Shown here: positions 1 to 8,843 of the stretch, piece after piece
Position numbering within the stretch: the stretch's first letter is position 1
Layout of the letters: every line of letters starts with the position of its first letter
The notes under the pieces: generated by a model
What the model was told of the DNA's origin: nothing
Seen by the model: the letters and a program-made list of their open reading frames with translations, nothing else
The model's database searches: none
Assembly (NCBI GenBank): GCA_016866255.1
Contig: VGMY01000002.1
Coordinates: forward strand, 1-64,000
Direction of reading: 5' to 3'
DNA from: Bacteroidota bacterium
Lineage (GTDB): Bacteria; Bacteroidota; Bacteroidia; Flavobacteriales_D; Crocinitomicaceae
DNA length: 64,000 nt
Program-made: the position numbers and the translations under genes

Positions 1-747
1 CGGATTCGAGGTCCATCTCGCCATAAAACAGCACCATGTGAAATTGATGTACTCCGCTTGAGTAAGGCCAAGTTTGCTCGAATGAACCTTCAATTCGTTG
101 AATGGGAATTTTGTTAAAGTCTCCCGATTGCCAACTTGATTACCTTTTACCTCGGTAAATTCACCAAAATTAGTGGATGGGATAAGGTACTTACTGTAGG
201 CCTCAAGCGCAGAGCCGTGGTCCATATTTTTCCACGCTTCATACCAACCCTTTATGCTGCGTTTGGGTAAGTGGAGTTTCGGGGAATGAAGCAACCGAAT
301 GAAATCTCCCAACAATTGTTGACGTCCCCAACCATCGTACAATAAGTGGTGATTGGTTAGCAATAAATAGCAACCTTGGGGAGTAATAAACCAATCAAAC
401 CTTAGCGCAGGTTCTTGAGCCAGGTTGAAACCTTGATTTCTAATGCGGTTTTTCTCCGATTGCATTTCATCCCATGAACATTCCCTAGTAGAAATTTGCG
501 GTTTTCCATTGCGCAACGTAACCCAAACGGGTTGTTTCAAACCTGCGTAAAGTACCTGAGAACGCAGGCATTCATAGGATGCAATGAGCGTTGTGATTCC
601 GTTCAATATATCCGTGAATTCGAAGGATTTAACTTGAAATAATAACTGTTGTACGTATTCTGAACTGCTGCTTTTTAAGCTCGCACTGAGCATGAACTGT
701 TGCGCTGGTAGCAACGGAACAATCGATTCAATATCTTCTTTGTTCAT
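1..747 (-). CDS. NRPS, N-terminal condensation domain (gene truncated by window edge)
   Basis: Open minus-strand frame absent from the ORF track because it has no stop in the window. Translation begins MNKEDIESIVPLLPAQQFMLSASLKSSSSEYVQQ and contains the C-domain motif NHHLLYDGW. Its ATG overlaps the stop of the upstream NRPS gene by 1 nt (TAATG). Confidence 0.85.
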   Translation of the reverse strand, partial: MNKEDIESIVPLLPAQQFMLSASLKSSSSEYVQQLLFQVKSFEFTDILNGITTLIASYECLRSQVLYAGLKQPVWVTLRNGKPQISTRECSWDEMQSEKNRIRNQGFNLAQEPALRFDWFITPQGCYLLLTNHHLLYDGWGRQQLLGDFIRLLHSPKLHLPKRSIKGWYEAWKNMDHGSALEAYSKYLIPSTNFGEFTEVKGNQVGNRETLTKFPFNELKVHSSKLGLTQAEYINFTWCCFMARWTSNP

Positions 748-3700
748 TAAAGGTCGTTCAATAGATCATCAATCGCATGGAGATCGTCTTGATCGATGGA
801 TACGTCGATGTGAGGACGATGACCGAGATGCTTTGCCAGATATTTTTGGGAAAATTGTTCGAATGCATCGCAATACGAAGTTAGTTCAAAATTGGGATGG
901 GAACGGAACATCCAGCGCAATTTACCTTCCACGATTAAAGCGTTTATTTCAACATGGGCAAGCATGCTGTTTTCCAGGTCCACCATTGCTCCTTGCGAAA
1001 TGCTGGAAGGACGAGCCAATCCTCCCCAGTTTTCATCGAAACTTCCTAAAAAGTTGATCAACAACGGATAGCAAGGTTTCGCATACCCTTCGGTTCCCAT
1101 GTAGGCCAATTGGTAGGGAGAAATCTCCTTACTAACAACGTGAAGGTGCTCCAAAAGTTGGTCAACTGGAACATGCTCCTGGATAGGAACAGGATAAAAT
1201 TGGGTAAACCATCCCAAACTTTCTGCTAATCCCGGAATGGAATCGTAGGATCGTCCATGGGTTTCCATCATTGGTGTCACCATGGGTAAGGCGTGTTCAC
1301 CCCAGGCACCCATTACTAAGAACAAAATTTTTTCGTTGACATGCCTTTCCGCTTCCCATCTTCTTAAAAAAGTTTCCGTTCTATCCATCTCCCAATCAAA
1401 AGTGATGTAGCGTGATTTTTGATAGGAGCACGGCGACCATTCTTCCCATGGATTAAACCAGGTTTTCGAAAGGTAGGGTAAATGCGTGCTCAGTTTTTTC
1501 AAGGCAAATTGCACCTTAGCAAAAATGGAGGGTCCTTCATAGCGCATGCCTTTTCCTTGAAGTCTTTCTTTCAATTCATCTAATATAATGCGCCATGAAA
1601 ATCCATCGCAATAGAAATGGTGTATTGCGATGAACAAATAGGTTTGTTCTCCCACCGATAAGACTGCAGCTCCCGCAACTGGGCCCTGAGATAAGTCGAA
1701 GGAAGATTGGATCCTTTCGCAAACCAAGGTTATCTCTTCCGTTGTTGCTAAGGCTTCTATGGTAACCATAGGATGGATTCCTGGTTGCCAACCAGATTGG
1801 TAAACTTGCCGTAAAATGGGAAATGCAGCCAAGGTCTCGTTCACCAAGGATCCCATGGTTTCAAGGGGTATAGGCACATTAATCTCCAGTAAAATAGATT
1901 GGTTAAAATGGTTTTTATTCCCTTTATACTCCTCCAGAAACCAGGCTTGAATCGGAGTTAATTCAAGTTCATCGTGGGAAGAAACAGGTTTGTTTTCCAT
2001 TTCAAGGGTTTGTAAAAACGCATCTAAGGACGCTGCGTTTAGTAGATCGTTAATGCCAGCGCCATACCCCCAAGTATTGAGTTTGCCAATCAGCCTTAAT
2101 CCGAGGATTGAGTCCCCACCTTGTTCAATGAATCCATAAGATCCATTTAACGTTTCAAAAAGGGGCAATTCCTTGAGTTTAAGCAGTAGGGCACTAGCAC
2201 TTTGATCTGGATTCAAGGTAAGGGAATTTTCGCTTTCAAAGCTTTGAAGCATGCTAAGTTCATCGATTTTTCCATTGCTGTTCTCGGGGAACTTTTCCAT
2301 CAACACGAGGGCGTCAGGGCGCATGTAGGCTGGGAATTTCTGAACAAGAAAGCGCTGAATTTTTTCTTTCAAACGTTCGTCGCTATGTTCTATAAACAAC
2401 ACAAAGGAATGCGCGTAGAAACAGTACCTTATCCTTTTTATTTCATGGAATGCTTGGCTCACGCTTTGCTCAATTTCATGGAGTTCGAACCGTTGTCCCA
2501 AACGTTTTACTTGCCGATCGTTTCTCCCAATTAACGTAATGGCACCATGACGTTTTACGCCGAAATCACCGGTTCTGTAATAGGACCTGCCGTTGTGTTC
2601 AAAAAATCCTCCTTCCGTGTCAATGTATCCCAATGCAACTCCATCGCCGCCAATGACAATTTCACCAACGATACCCTCAGGTACTTCTCGTAAGAGTGCA
2701 TTGCAAATATGGACCGTTTCATGCTTTAGTGCACGTCCAATGGTAGGATGGTATTCTTCACTTAAATCAACGATGGTGCTGTAGGTGGTGGTTTCCGTAG
2801 GACCGTACCAATTTTTAACTATCAGGGAGGGGTTCGTTGATTTTAAGTGTTTCCAAAGGGATTCGGTAAAGGGTTCTCCGGCGCTGTGTACCACAGATAA
2901 GTGCCTGATTTCATGGGCTTCAAGTCGCGAAAGTACCGATGGAACGGTGTTCAATAACCCCTTAGGAAAACGTTCTATGGCTCGTTCTAATTGAAGGATA
3001 TCGCCTACAACGACGACTGATTTTCCTATGTATAAGCCGTAAAGGTTTTCAAACAGTGATAAGTCGAACCCTAAATTGGTTATGCTGAATAGGTGATCAA
3101 ATGATGTTGGATTGACATGGTCTTTACACGCATGGAAGAACGCAGATAGGTTTTTGTGACTTAATTTCACTCCTTTTGGCATTCCCGTAGATCCCGAAGT
3201 AAACAAGACATAAGCTTCGTCTTCCATACCAAGTTCAGGTAAGCTTCGGTTTTCCAACGATAATGCAATGTTTTCAAAAGCAAGATATGGAATATCAACA
3301 GGGATTGGCATTTGAGGGTTAGGACCTAATATCATTGTGCAATTTGCCATCGATAATACTTGCTGTATTCGATCTTCAGGCCAACTTGGATTTAAAGGGA
3401 CGTAACTGTATCCGCAACGCATTATCGCATAAATAATGCAAGGAGTCCAGTGATTTTTTTCTCCATAAATGCCGATACGACTGCCTTTTGTAGCCCCGGA
3501 AAGCACCTCATTTAATCGATATACCCAAGATGGTGTATCCGACATGGCTAGGAAGGCCTCAGAGGAAGCATCGAAAATGCTTGACTTAGTTTGCTCCAAA
3601 ACCTCATCCACTACCTCGGTCCATAAGGGAAATTCCTTTGGCTGCTCGGGTTCTATCGAAGGTTCGAAGGTTACCAGTGGCTGATCTATATCCCTTTGTA

Positions 3701-5639
3701 TACGTTCCACCATCGAGGCCACTTGGTCTAAGAAATAGGCAACATATGCTTCATTCAATAATTCATTTTGATAAATGGCCTTGAATTGATAGTGGTCTCC
3801 ATCCGGCATTATTAACAAGGTCATTGCGTAGCCAGTTCGTTCAAGGTTGTATACTAAGTTTCCCGAAATCCGCTGGCCTTTTACTTGGTTATAGGGGTAG
3901 TTTTCATAAACAAACAGCACATCGGGAATTTCCAAGTTTTCGCTGGCTTCTAAGGGAGCATGCTCAAGCGACAAGCCTAGTTGCTGTCCTTCAATTACCT
4001 TTCGGCAAATCGTGCCAAGGTTATCCTCGGGCTGCCAATTCCAGCCAATAAGGATATTTTTGATGAACAATCCTACGGCGGTTTCTGCAAACTCGGGAAG
4101 GAGAGATCGACCGCTTGAAATACCGTGAATGTAGCTTTGATGTTGTCCCGTTAACGCAAAATTGGCCATACTCAACGCACCTAAAAACACCTGTTGAGGG
4201 GTCATTCCTTCTTGCGAACAAAAGGAGGATAGCCCGGAAAAATCCCGCCTTATTTCGATTTCTGCAAAGCCGGTTAATGCGCTTCGTTGCTTGTTGAAAT
4301 GAAGCGGTGCCAAGTCTTTAAAAAAGGCTGTCTTTTCAGCCATCGGCAAGGAACCAAGTGCTTTTTCTTTTTGGTGAACTAAGTACTGAAAGTTGGGTTG
4401 AACAATAGGTTTTTCGTCGGTATCCAGGCCTTCAATGAACTGCTGGATCAACAAACCCACACTCCATCCGTCCAATAGCACATGATGGTGCGACCATAGT
4501 AGATAGTTGGCATCCAAACAGCGGAAAGACTGACATCGCATTAATTGGGATGGAAATCCTTCTTCCAGATCTTTTGTTAGGATGGTATCCACAGAATCTA
4601 CGCTTCCAAGGTCTCGGAAATCCGCTTCCCAGTCGTGCACTTCCTGAAACCACACATGATGTTCTTGCTCGACGGTTATCCGCAACTGTGGATAAGCGGT
4701 CCAGATCTTTTGAAAAGCCTGTTCCAAAACAGTCGGTTCCGGCGATTGGCTGAGCTCAAAGAGAAATTGTTCGTGGTAAATTCCACTGGCCGAAGCTGCA
4801 CGTTGTGTCCAGATCTTCTCCTGCATAATCGTTAACGGAAAACGCAGGGGTTGAAAGGCTGTTTCGGGTGCATTGACCGATTCTTTTAAGTCCCATAGAA
4901 GCAAGCTAGGGGCGTTAAGCAGGGATCCAAAATCACCTTCAAATCCTAAAGAGCGTATTTTCGACAAAAGGCGAATGGCTTGTATCGAATCTCCTCCGTT
5001 GGAAAAATAACTCTTGTTCCAGTTTAAAGGTTGCTCGAAGATGGAATCCCAAGCTTCATGGAGTGCACTTGTTTTTCTTTGCGTTTTTTCTAGCGCTAGT
5101 TGAACAATAGAAGCTCCACTATGCAGGAGTTTGCCCGCAAGCGAATCATCCTTGGGAAGAATGCAATCTACAATACACAGAGAAAGGTCTTGCGTAAATG
5201 GAGCAAATTCAGGAGAATAGAATACCTGAAATCCTTTCAAATCTTCCGATAAACAAAAAGCTATGGGATAGAGGGAAGGGTCAAGGGTCTGAGCAACGAT
5301 GATTCCTGAATCTAAGCTGGCTTGATATTGATTTGGGCTGATGACGTGCGATTTAAGGCCTGTCATAATTGCTTTAGCTCCTTCCCGAAAGTCTCCTAAA
5401 CCCGTTGTCGGAATCGAAATCAAGGTTCGGTCGTGTTGAATTACCAAAGAAATCGGAATCGAGTGCGCATAAAGTAACTCGCGTACAATGCTGATAAATA
5501 GCACTTTACCATTGTTGATGTTGCCCTTGCACCAACCACTGAAAATTTCAGGAAGCTGGAAATCTTGCGATTGCCGGCAAGTGTCTTCGGAGCTTAGATG
5601 AATGAATTGATTTTTCAGAAAATGCCCTTTATGTTCCAT
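747..5639 (-). CDS. NRPS, 1630 aa: [half C-like]-PCP-C-A-PCP-E
   Basis: PCP motifs NGGDSIQAI and QGGDSILGL; C motif HHHVLLDG; A motifs LFTSGSTGMPKG, NWYGPTETT, YYRTGDFG, NSNGKID; terminal E-domain motifs TPIQAWF, HHFYCDGFSWRI, LGWFTQFYPV, INFLGS. Specificity code read by eye: D-L-F-N-H-A-W-T-Y-K (Ala-like). Confidence 0.9.
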   Translation of the reverse strand: MEHKGHFLKNQFIHLSSEDTCRQSQDFQLPEIFSGWCKGNINNGKVLFISIVRELLYAHSIPISLVIQHDRTLISIPTTGLGDFREGAKAIMTGLKSHVISPNQYQASLDSGIIVAQTLDPSLYPIAFCLSEDLKGFQVFYSPEFAPFTQDLSLCIVDCILPKDDSLAGKLLHSGASIVQLALEKTQRKTSALHEAWDSIFEQPLNWNKSYFSNGGDSIQAIRLLSKIRSLGFEGDFGSLLNAPSLLLWDLKESVNAPETAFQPLRFPLTIMQEKIWTQRAASASGIYHEQFLFELSQSPEPTVLEQAFQKIWTAYPQLRITVEQEHHVWFQEVHDWEADFRDLGSVDSVDTILTKDLEEGFPSQLMRCQSFRCLDANYLLWSHHHVLLDGWSVGLLIQQFIEGLDTDEKPIVQPNFQYLVHQKEKALGSLPMAEKTAFFKDLAPLHFNKQRSALTGFAEIEIRRDFSGLSSFCSQEGMTPQQVFLGALSMANFALTGQHQSYIHGISSGRSLLPEFAETAVGLFIKNILIGWNWQPEDNLGTICRKVIEGQQLGLSLEHAPLEASENLEIPDVLFVYENYPYNQVKGQRISGNLVYNLERTGYAMTLLIMPDGDHYQFKAIYQNELLNEAYVAYFLDQVASMVERIQRDIDQPLVTFEPSIEPEQPKEFPLWTEVVDEVLEQTKSSIFDASSEAFLAMSDTPSWVYRLNEVLSGATKGSRIGIYGEKNHWTPCIIYAIMRCGYSYVPLNPSWPEDRIQQVLSMANCTMILGPNPQMPIPVDIPYLAFENIALSLENRSLPELGMEDEAYVLFTSGSTGMPKGVKLSHKNLSAFFHACKDHVNPTSFDHLFSITNLGFDLSLFENLYGLYIGKSVVVVGDILQLERAIERFPKGLLNTVPSVLSRLEAHEIRHLSVVHSAGEPFTESLWKHLKSTNPSLIVKNWYGPTETTTYSTIVDLSEEYHPTIGRALKHETVHICNALLREVPEGIVGEIVIGGDGVALGYIDTEGGFFEHNGRSYYRTGDFGVKRHGAITLIGRNDRQVKRLGQRFELHEIEQSVSQAFHEIKRIRYCFYAHSFVLFIEHSDERLKEKIQRFLVQKFPAYMRPDALVLMEKFPENSNGKIDELSMLQSFESENSLTLNPDQSASALLLKLKELPLFETLNGSYGFIEQGGDSILGLRLIGKLNTWGYGAGINDLLNAASLDAFLQTLEMENKPVSSHDELELTPIQAWFLEEYKGNKNHFNQSILLEINVPIPLETMGSLVNETLAAFPILRQVYQSGWQPGIHPMVTIEALATTEEITLVCERIQSSFDLSQGPVAGAAVLSVGEQTYLFIAIHHFYCDGFSWRIILDELKERLQGKGMRYEGPSIFAKVQFALKKLSTHLPYLSKTWFNPWEEWSPCSYQKSRYITFDWEMDRTETFLRRWEAERHVNEKILFLVMGAWGEHALPMVTPMMETHGRSYDSIPGLAESLGWFTQFYPVPIQEHVPVDQLLEHLHVVSKEISPYQLAYMGTEGYAKPCYPLLINFLGSFDENWGGLARPSSISQGAMVDLENSMLAHVEINALIVEGKLRWMFRSHPNFELTSYCDAFEQFSQKYLAKHLGHRPHIDVSIDQDDLHAIDDLLNDL

Positions 5640-5740
5640 GCATCTTCTTTTTGCTCTTTAAAATCATGGTATTAAGATGACAAGATAATGAAAATTTGTT
5701 GTTGTGTGAACATTTTTATCGGTTTTTGGATAGGTCGGAA

Positions 5741-5960
5741 TTAATCTTTTAGTCCGTAGTTAACAAGGGCACTTATCGATGAAATACAATGGTAGGACAC
5801 CGGTTTATTGCGTTCAAATACATCCGTGCGCAATCCATCGATGGGTTGTTGGTTCTTTAAACTCCCTCCCAATAGTACGATTTCGCCCAATCTAAAGTGA
5901 TTAACGCCTGAGGACTTTAGCAATTCGGTATGCTCAAAGGATACCGATGTTCAGCATTAA
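5741..5960 (-). pseudogene. Fragment resembling an alanine/ornithine racemase-family PLP enzyme
   Basis: Frame reads SVSFEHTELLKSSGVNHFRLGEIVLLGGSLKNQQPIDGLRTDVFER..., resembling the [IV]N-x-[LF]R[IL]GE-x3-LG segment of this family. A stop lies just upstream and there is no full-length ORF. Confidence 0.4.
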
Positions 5961-6014
5961 ACGGGTCTTTGATGTCTGTTTGTGCCCGAATGGTTTAAGT
6001 TCATGTCAATGCTT

Positions 6015-6242
6015 TCATCTTCGATGAAAACCCCCTTGTAATCCTTGACGGGCCATAGCTTGTATTAATACTGACTTTTGGGTGTCCGATAGATCTCGAA
6101 TTAGTACGGAACTCGTTGGAGCGATTATTTCATCTTGCCATCCAAGACTGGATTTCCAAATATTGCTGTAGAGGAGCTCTTGATTCTCCTTTTGTATTTC
6201 GAGAATAAAATCTTTAGCAACAAATTCATGAATTACTTTCAT
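6015..6242 (-). CDS. Small conserved-size hypothetical protein (75 aa) in the NRPS operon
   Basis: ORF on the operon strand, 26 nt after the PhyH gene; no clear family motif. Confidence 0.5.
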   Translation of the reverse strand: MKVIHEFVAKDFILEIQKENQELLYSNIWKSSLGWQDEIIAPTSSVLIRDLSDTQKSVLIQAMARQGLQGGFHRR

Positions 6243-6268
6243 ACGTTTAGTGGTTTAAAGAGATCGGT

Positions 6269-7024
6269 TCAATTTTTCCAAGCAATGGGCGTTCGGTCCG
6301 TGTTGCAAAGATAAACAGGTCTCGGAGAGTCGTTGGACGGAAGGTTGGAACACGCGTTAAAGGTTAAAATCATAATTTTTCTTGAAAAATCCCGGTATGA
6401 AACTCCTGAGCCATGGATTAGATTTGGGTCAAACAGCAGCAAGCTACCCTTGGGTCCTGTCGTTTTTTCCAAACCGTATTTATGCTGGAAGTAGGATTTT
6501 TCTTCTTCAGAAAAACTGAACAATAAATCACTTGAGGCACTTCCTTCAAGGGAGTAATCGGTATGCTCATTCGCTTCACGGTCCAGGAATTCACGATGGC
6601 TTCCCGGAATGACTTCCAGTTCTCCCGATCCCTCATGAACATCGTCCAAATAAACAACGGCATTTAAAAAACAATTTTCTGGGAAATAATCGAAAACCTT
6701 CCAAAACGGAAAATCGCGGTGGAAAGGCCAAACGGAAGATTCCTGTTGGTTCTTTATATTGACCTTCGTTTGATGAAGGTAGACCTGATCCCCTAAAATC
6801 CTTTGGGTAATTTCACAAAGCAGGCGCTGCTTTTCAATCCAAGCGGTAAATTGGGGGTTGTTGTGAAAACCGTAAAGGGATCGCAGGGTGCTTTGATCTT
6901 GCTCATAAAACGGTTCAGCGCCTTCGTCCAGCAAGTCATTAAAGCTTGGTACATGGCAGAAAACTTCGGGAATCAATACATAACCCTGCTCAACGTAGTT
7001 TTTTATCAACGCTTCTATATCCAT
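6269..7024 (-). CDS. PhyH-family Fe(II)/2-oxoglutarate dioxygenase (EctD-like)
   Basis: HRD iron-binding motif in VWPFHRDFPFW, GSGELEVIPGSHRE, distal LIHGSG histidine; 251 aa. Confidence 0.85.
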   Translation of the reverse strand: MDIEALIKNYVEQGYVLIPEVFCHVPSFNDLLDEGAEPFYEQDQSTLRSLYGFHNNPQFTAWIEKQRLLCEITQRILGDQVYLHQTKVNIKNQQESSVWPFHRDFPFWKVFDYFPENCFLNAVVYLDDVHEGSGELEVIPGSHREFLDREANEHTDYSLEGSASSDLLFSFSEEEKSYFQHKYGLEKTTGPKGSLLLFDPNLIHGSGVSYRDFSRKIMILTFNACSNLPSNDSPRPVYLCNTDRTPIAWKN

Positions 7025-7026
7025 CT

Positions 7027-7641
7027 TTATTTTAACGAAACTAACCTAGTATTTTTATCACACTTTACAAAATTAAGTTCAGCATTTAAAGGCGTCCCCA
7101 CACTGAAAATATACGATTCATTTTCTGTTATTTCGACTTTTACGACATGCAAATGCTCTGAGGTTGTTGGTTTTATCGTCTTTGGGTCTTCGGTAAAACC
7201 CGTTCCCCGTAATTTAGAAACGGCTTCTTTTTCTGAAAAGGCTTGTAATATGCGGAAGGCATCTCCTTGAATTTTTTCCCAGGTTGCACCATCAAATGCC
7301 ACCGAAAGCGCTTCGATTTCTCGCTGTTCTAATTGTTCAATATCAACCCCAACCGGACTATCCGAGACAGCGACGAACACCCATCCATTCGAATGGCTAA
7401 TTGAACAATAGCCAGTATCCAAAAGGGGTTGCCCCAAAGGACTCTTTCGGAAATTGAGCGAAAGTAAGGAAGATCCAAAAACGATTTGACAAAGGTCGTT
7501 CAAAAGAGTTCGTGCAACCAAGGATTCTTTTTTGCGCTGCAGATGTTTAAAGGAGTTGGTGTAGGCGTCCTCCGAAACCATAGCCGGCATTTCAGGACTA
7601 TTAACATGCAATAAGGCTAAGTGTACTTTTTGAAGTTTCAA
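7027..7641 (-). CDS. 4'-phosphopantetheinyl transferase, Sfp type
   Basis: GVDIEQ and FSEKEAVSKLRGTGF motifs; 4-nt overlap with the upstream gene. Confidence 0.9.
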   Translation of the reverse strand: MKLQKVHLALLHVNSPEMPAMVSEDAYTNSFKHLQRKKESLVARTLLNDLCQIVFGSSLLSLNFRKSPLGQPLLDTGYCSISHSNGWVFVAVSDSPVGVDIEQLEQREIEALSVAFDGATWEKIQGDAFRILQAFSEKEAVSKLRGTGFTEDPKTIKPTTSEHLHVVKVEITENESYIFSVGTPLNAELNFVKCDKNTRLVSLK

Positions 7642-8843
7642 AACAGCGAAGGAAATTGGTTTTCAGGGTCCAAGCTTTTTTTTAGCGATTTATAAACGTT
7701 TTTTTGCCATTTTGATGCGCACTTGCGGTATCGATCGCGATGCACCCTTCCAATGCCGTGTTCGCCGGAGATGCTTCCGTCAAAATCAAGCACCACTTGG
7801 TCGAATTCAGTTTGTACGACTTCCCAAGTTTCACGTTCTTTTGCACCATTGAAAAATGCGTGAATGTGATAGTTTCCATCTCCCGCATGGCCAAAAACAA
7901 TATGCTCAAATGAACCATCCATCAGCAGTTTCGAAAGGTTTGCCACGCCCATTGCAGCATGCTTTACCGGGAAACTAACATCTAAATCTACGAAGGGCTT
8001 GTAGTTTTGTAAGTTATGGCCAATCTGAAATCTTTCTTCCATGGTTGAAGGTGCCTCGGAGGTAATTCGAAATTCGGAAGAAGCGAGGATGTCCGTGTTC
8101 AATGGTTTGCTAAACGCCGCCCAAATTACATTTTCGGTGCTCTTACTGCTGAACTTTAATGCGTCTTCCGATGCCAATTCCAGCACATAGGGGTCGTACT
8201 GGAGCCATTGCGGAACGGACTGCATTAAGGTGCTCAAATCGTCGGAGGCGATACGGTAATAATGTAAATCCGGCAATTTTGGTATGCAGCGAAGCAATGC
8301 CGATACAATAATTCCTAAGGTTCCTTCGGAGCCTATCCAAATGGATTTATCCATAATTCCTTGAGAAACCTTGTTCGACTTTCCTCCAACTAAAAAACGC
8401 TCCCCCGAAGCAGTCATGATCTCTAATTCCAGAACAGCATTACCAATTTTTCCATACTTTAGGGAGAGAGGTCCCCCTCCATTGCAGGCGAGCATGCCTC
8501 CCAAGGTTGCGCGTTCCGAACTACCGGGAATTATTGGAAATTCCCATCCGCCATTCCTCACAAAGACTTGCAATTCTTTCATCGTTGTACCGCATTCGCA
8601 TTGTATAATACCTGATTTTTGGTCATACCATTCGATTCGTGTTAATTGAGATACGTCGATGTAACATTCCTCGGACAAGGGAACAGCGCCCCCACTGACA
8701 CCTGTTAGACCCGCACCAATTCGGAAAGATACATGGGGTCGTTTGCGAACGAATTTTTCAAGTGAATCAATGGTAGGTGGCGAATAGAATTCACAGGGGG
8801 TTCCACGTAATCCCGAATAATCAGCAACATCAAACGTCGCCAT
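7638..8843 (-). CDS. FAD-binding oxidoreductase, GlcD/D-lactate dehydrogenase-like; putative 4-hydroxymandelate dehydrogenase
   Basis: PCMH-type FAD domain (RIGAGLTGVSGGAVP, IPGSSERATLGGMLACNGGG, GSEGTLGII) and C-terminal GHAGDGNYHIH and SGEHGIG motifs. The substrate assignment comes only from operon context. Confidence 0.8.
   Translation of the reverse strand: MATFDVADYSGLRGTPCEFYSPPTIDSLEKFVRKRPHVSFRIGAGLTGVSGGAVPLSEECYIDVSQLTRIEWYDQKSGIIQCECGTTMKELQVFVRNGGWEFPIIPGSSERATLGGMLACNGGGPLSLKYGKIGNAVLELEIMTASGERFLVGGKSNKVSQGIMDKSIWIGSEGTLGIIVSALLRCIPKLPDLHYYRIASDDLSTLMQSVPQWLQYDPYVLELASEDALKFSSKSTENVIWAAFSKPLNTDILASSEFRITSEAPSTMEERFQIGHNLQNYKPFVDLDVSFPVKHAAMGVANLSKLLMDGSFEHIVFGHAGDGNYHIHAFFNGAKERETWEVVQTEFDQVVLDFDGSISGEHGIGRVHRDRYRKCASKWQKNVYKSLKKSLDPENQFPSLF

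Noticed and set aside
6015-6242. MbtH-like protein
   Set aside because: No SLWP motif; only size and a loose pattern agree, so not called as MbtH.
6803-7270. 155-aa plus-strand ORF antisense to PhyH and PPTase genes
   Set aside because: Overlaps two genes with clear motifs; sequence is low-information shadow translation.
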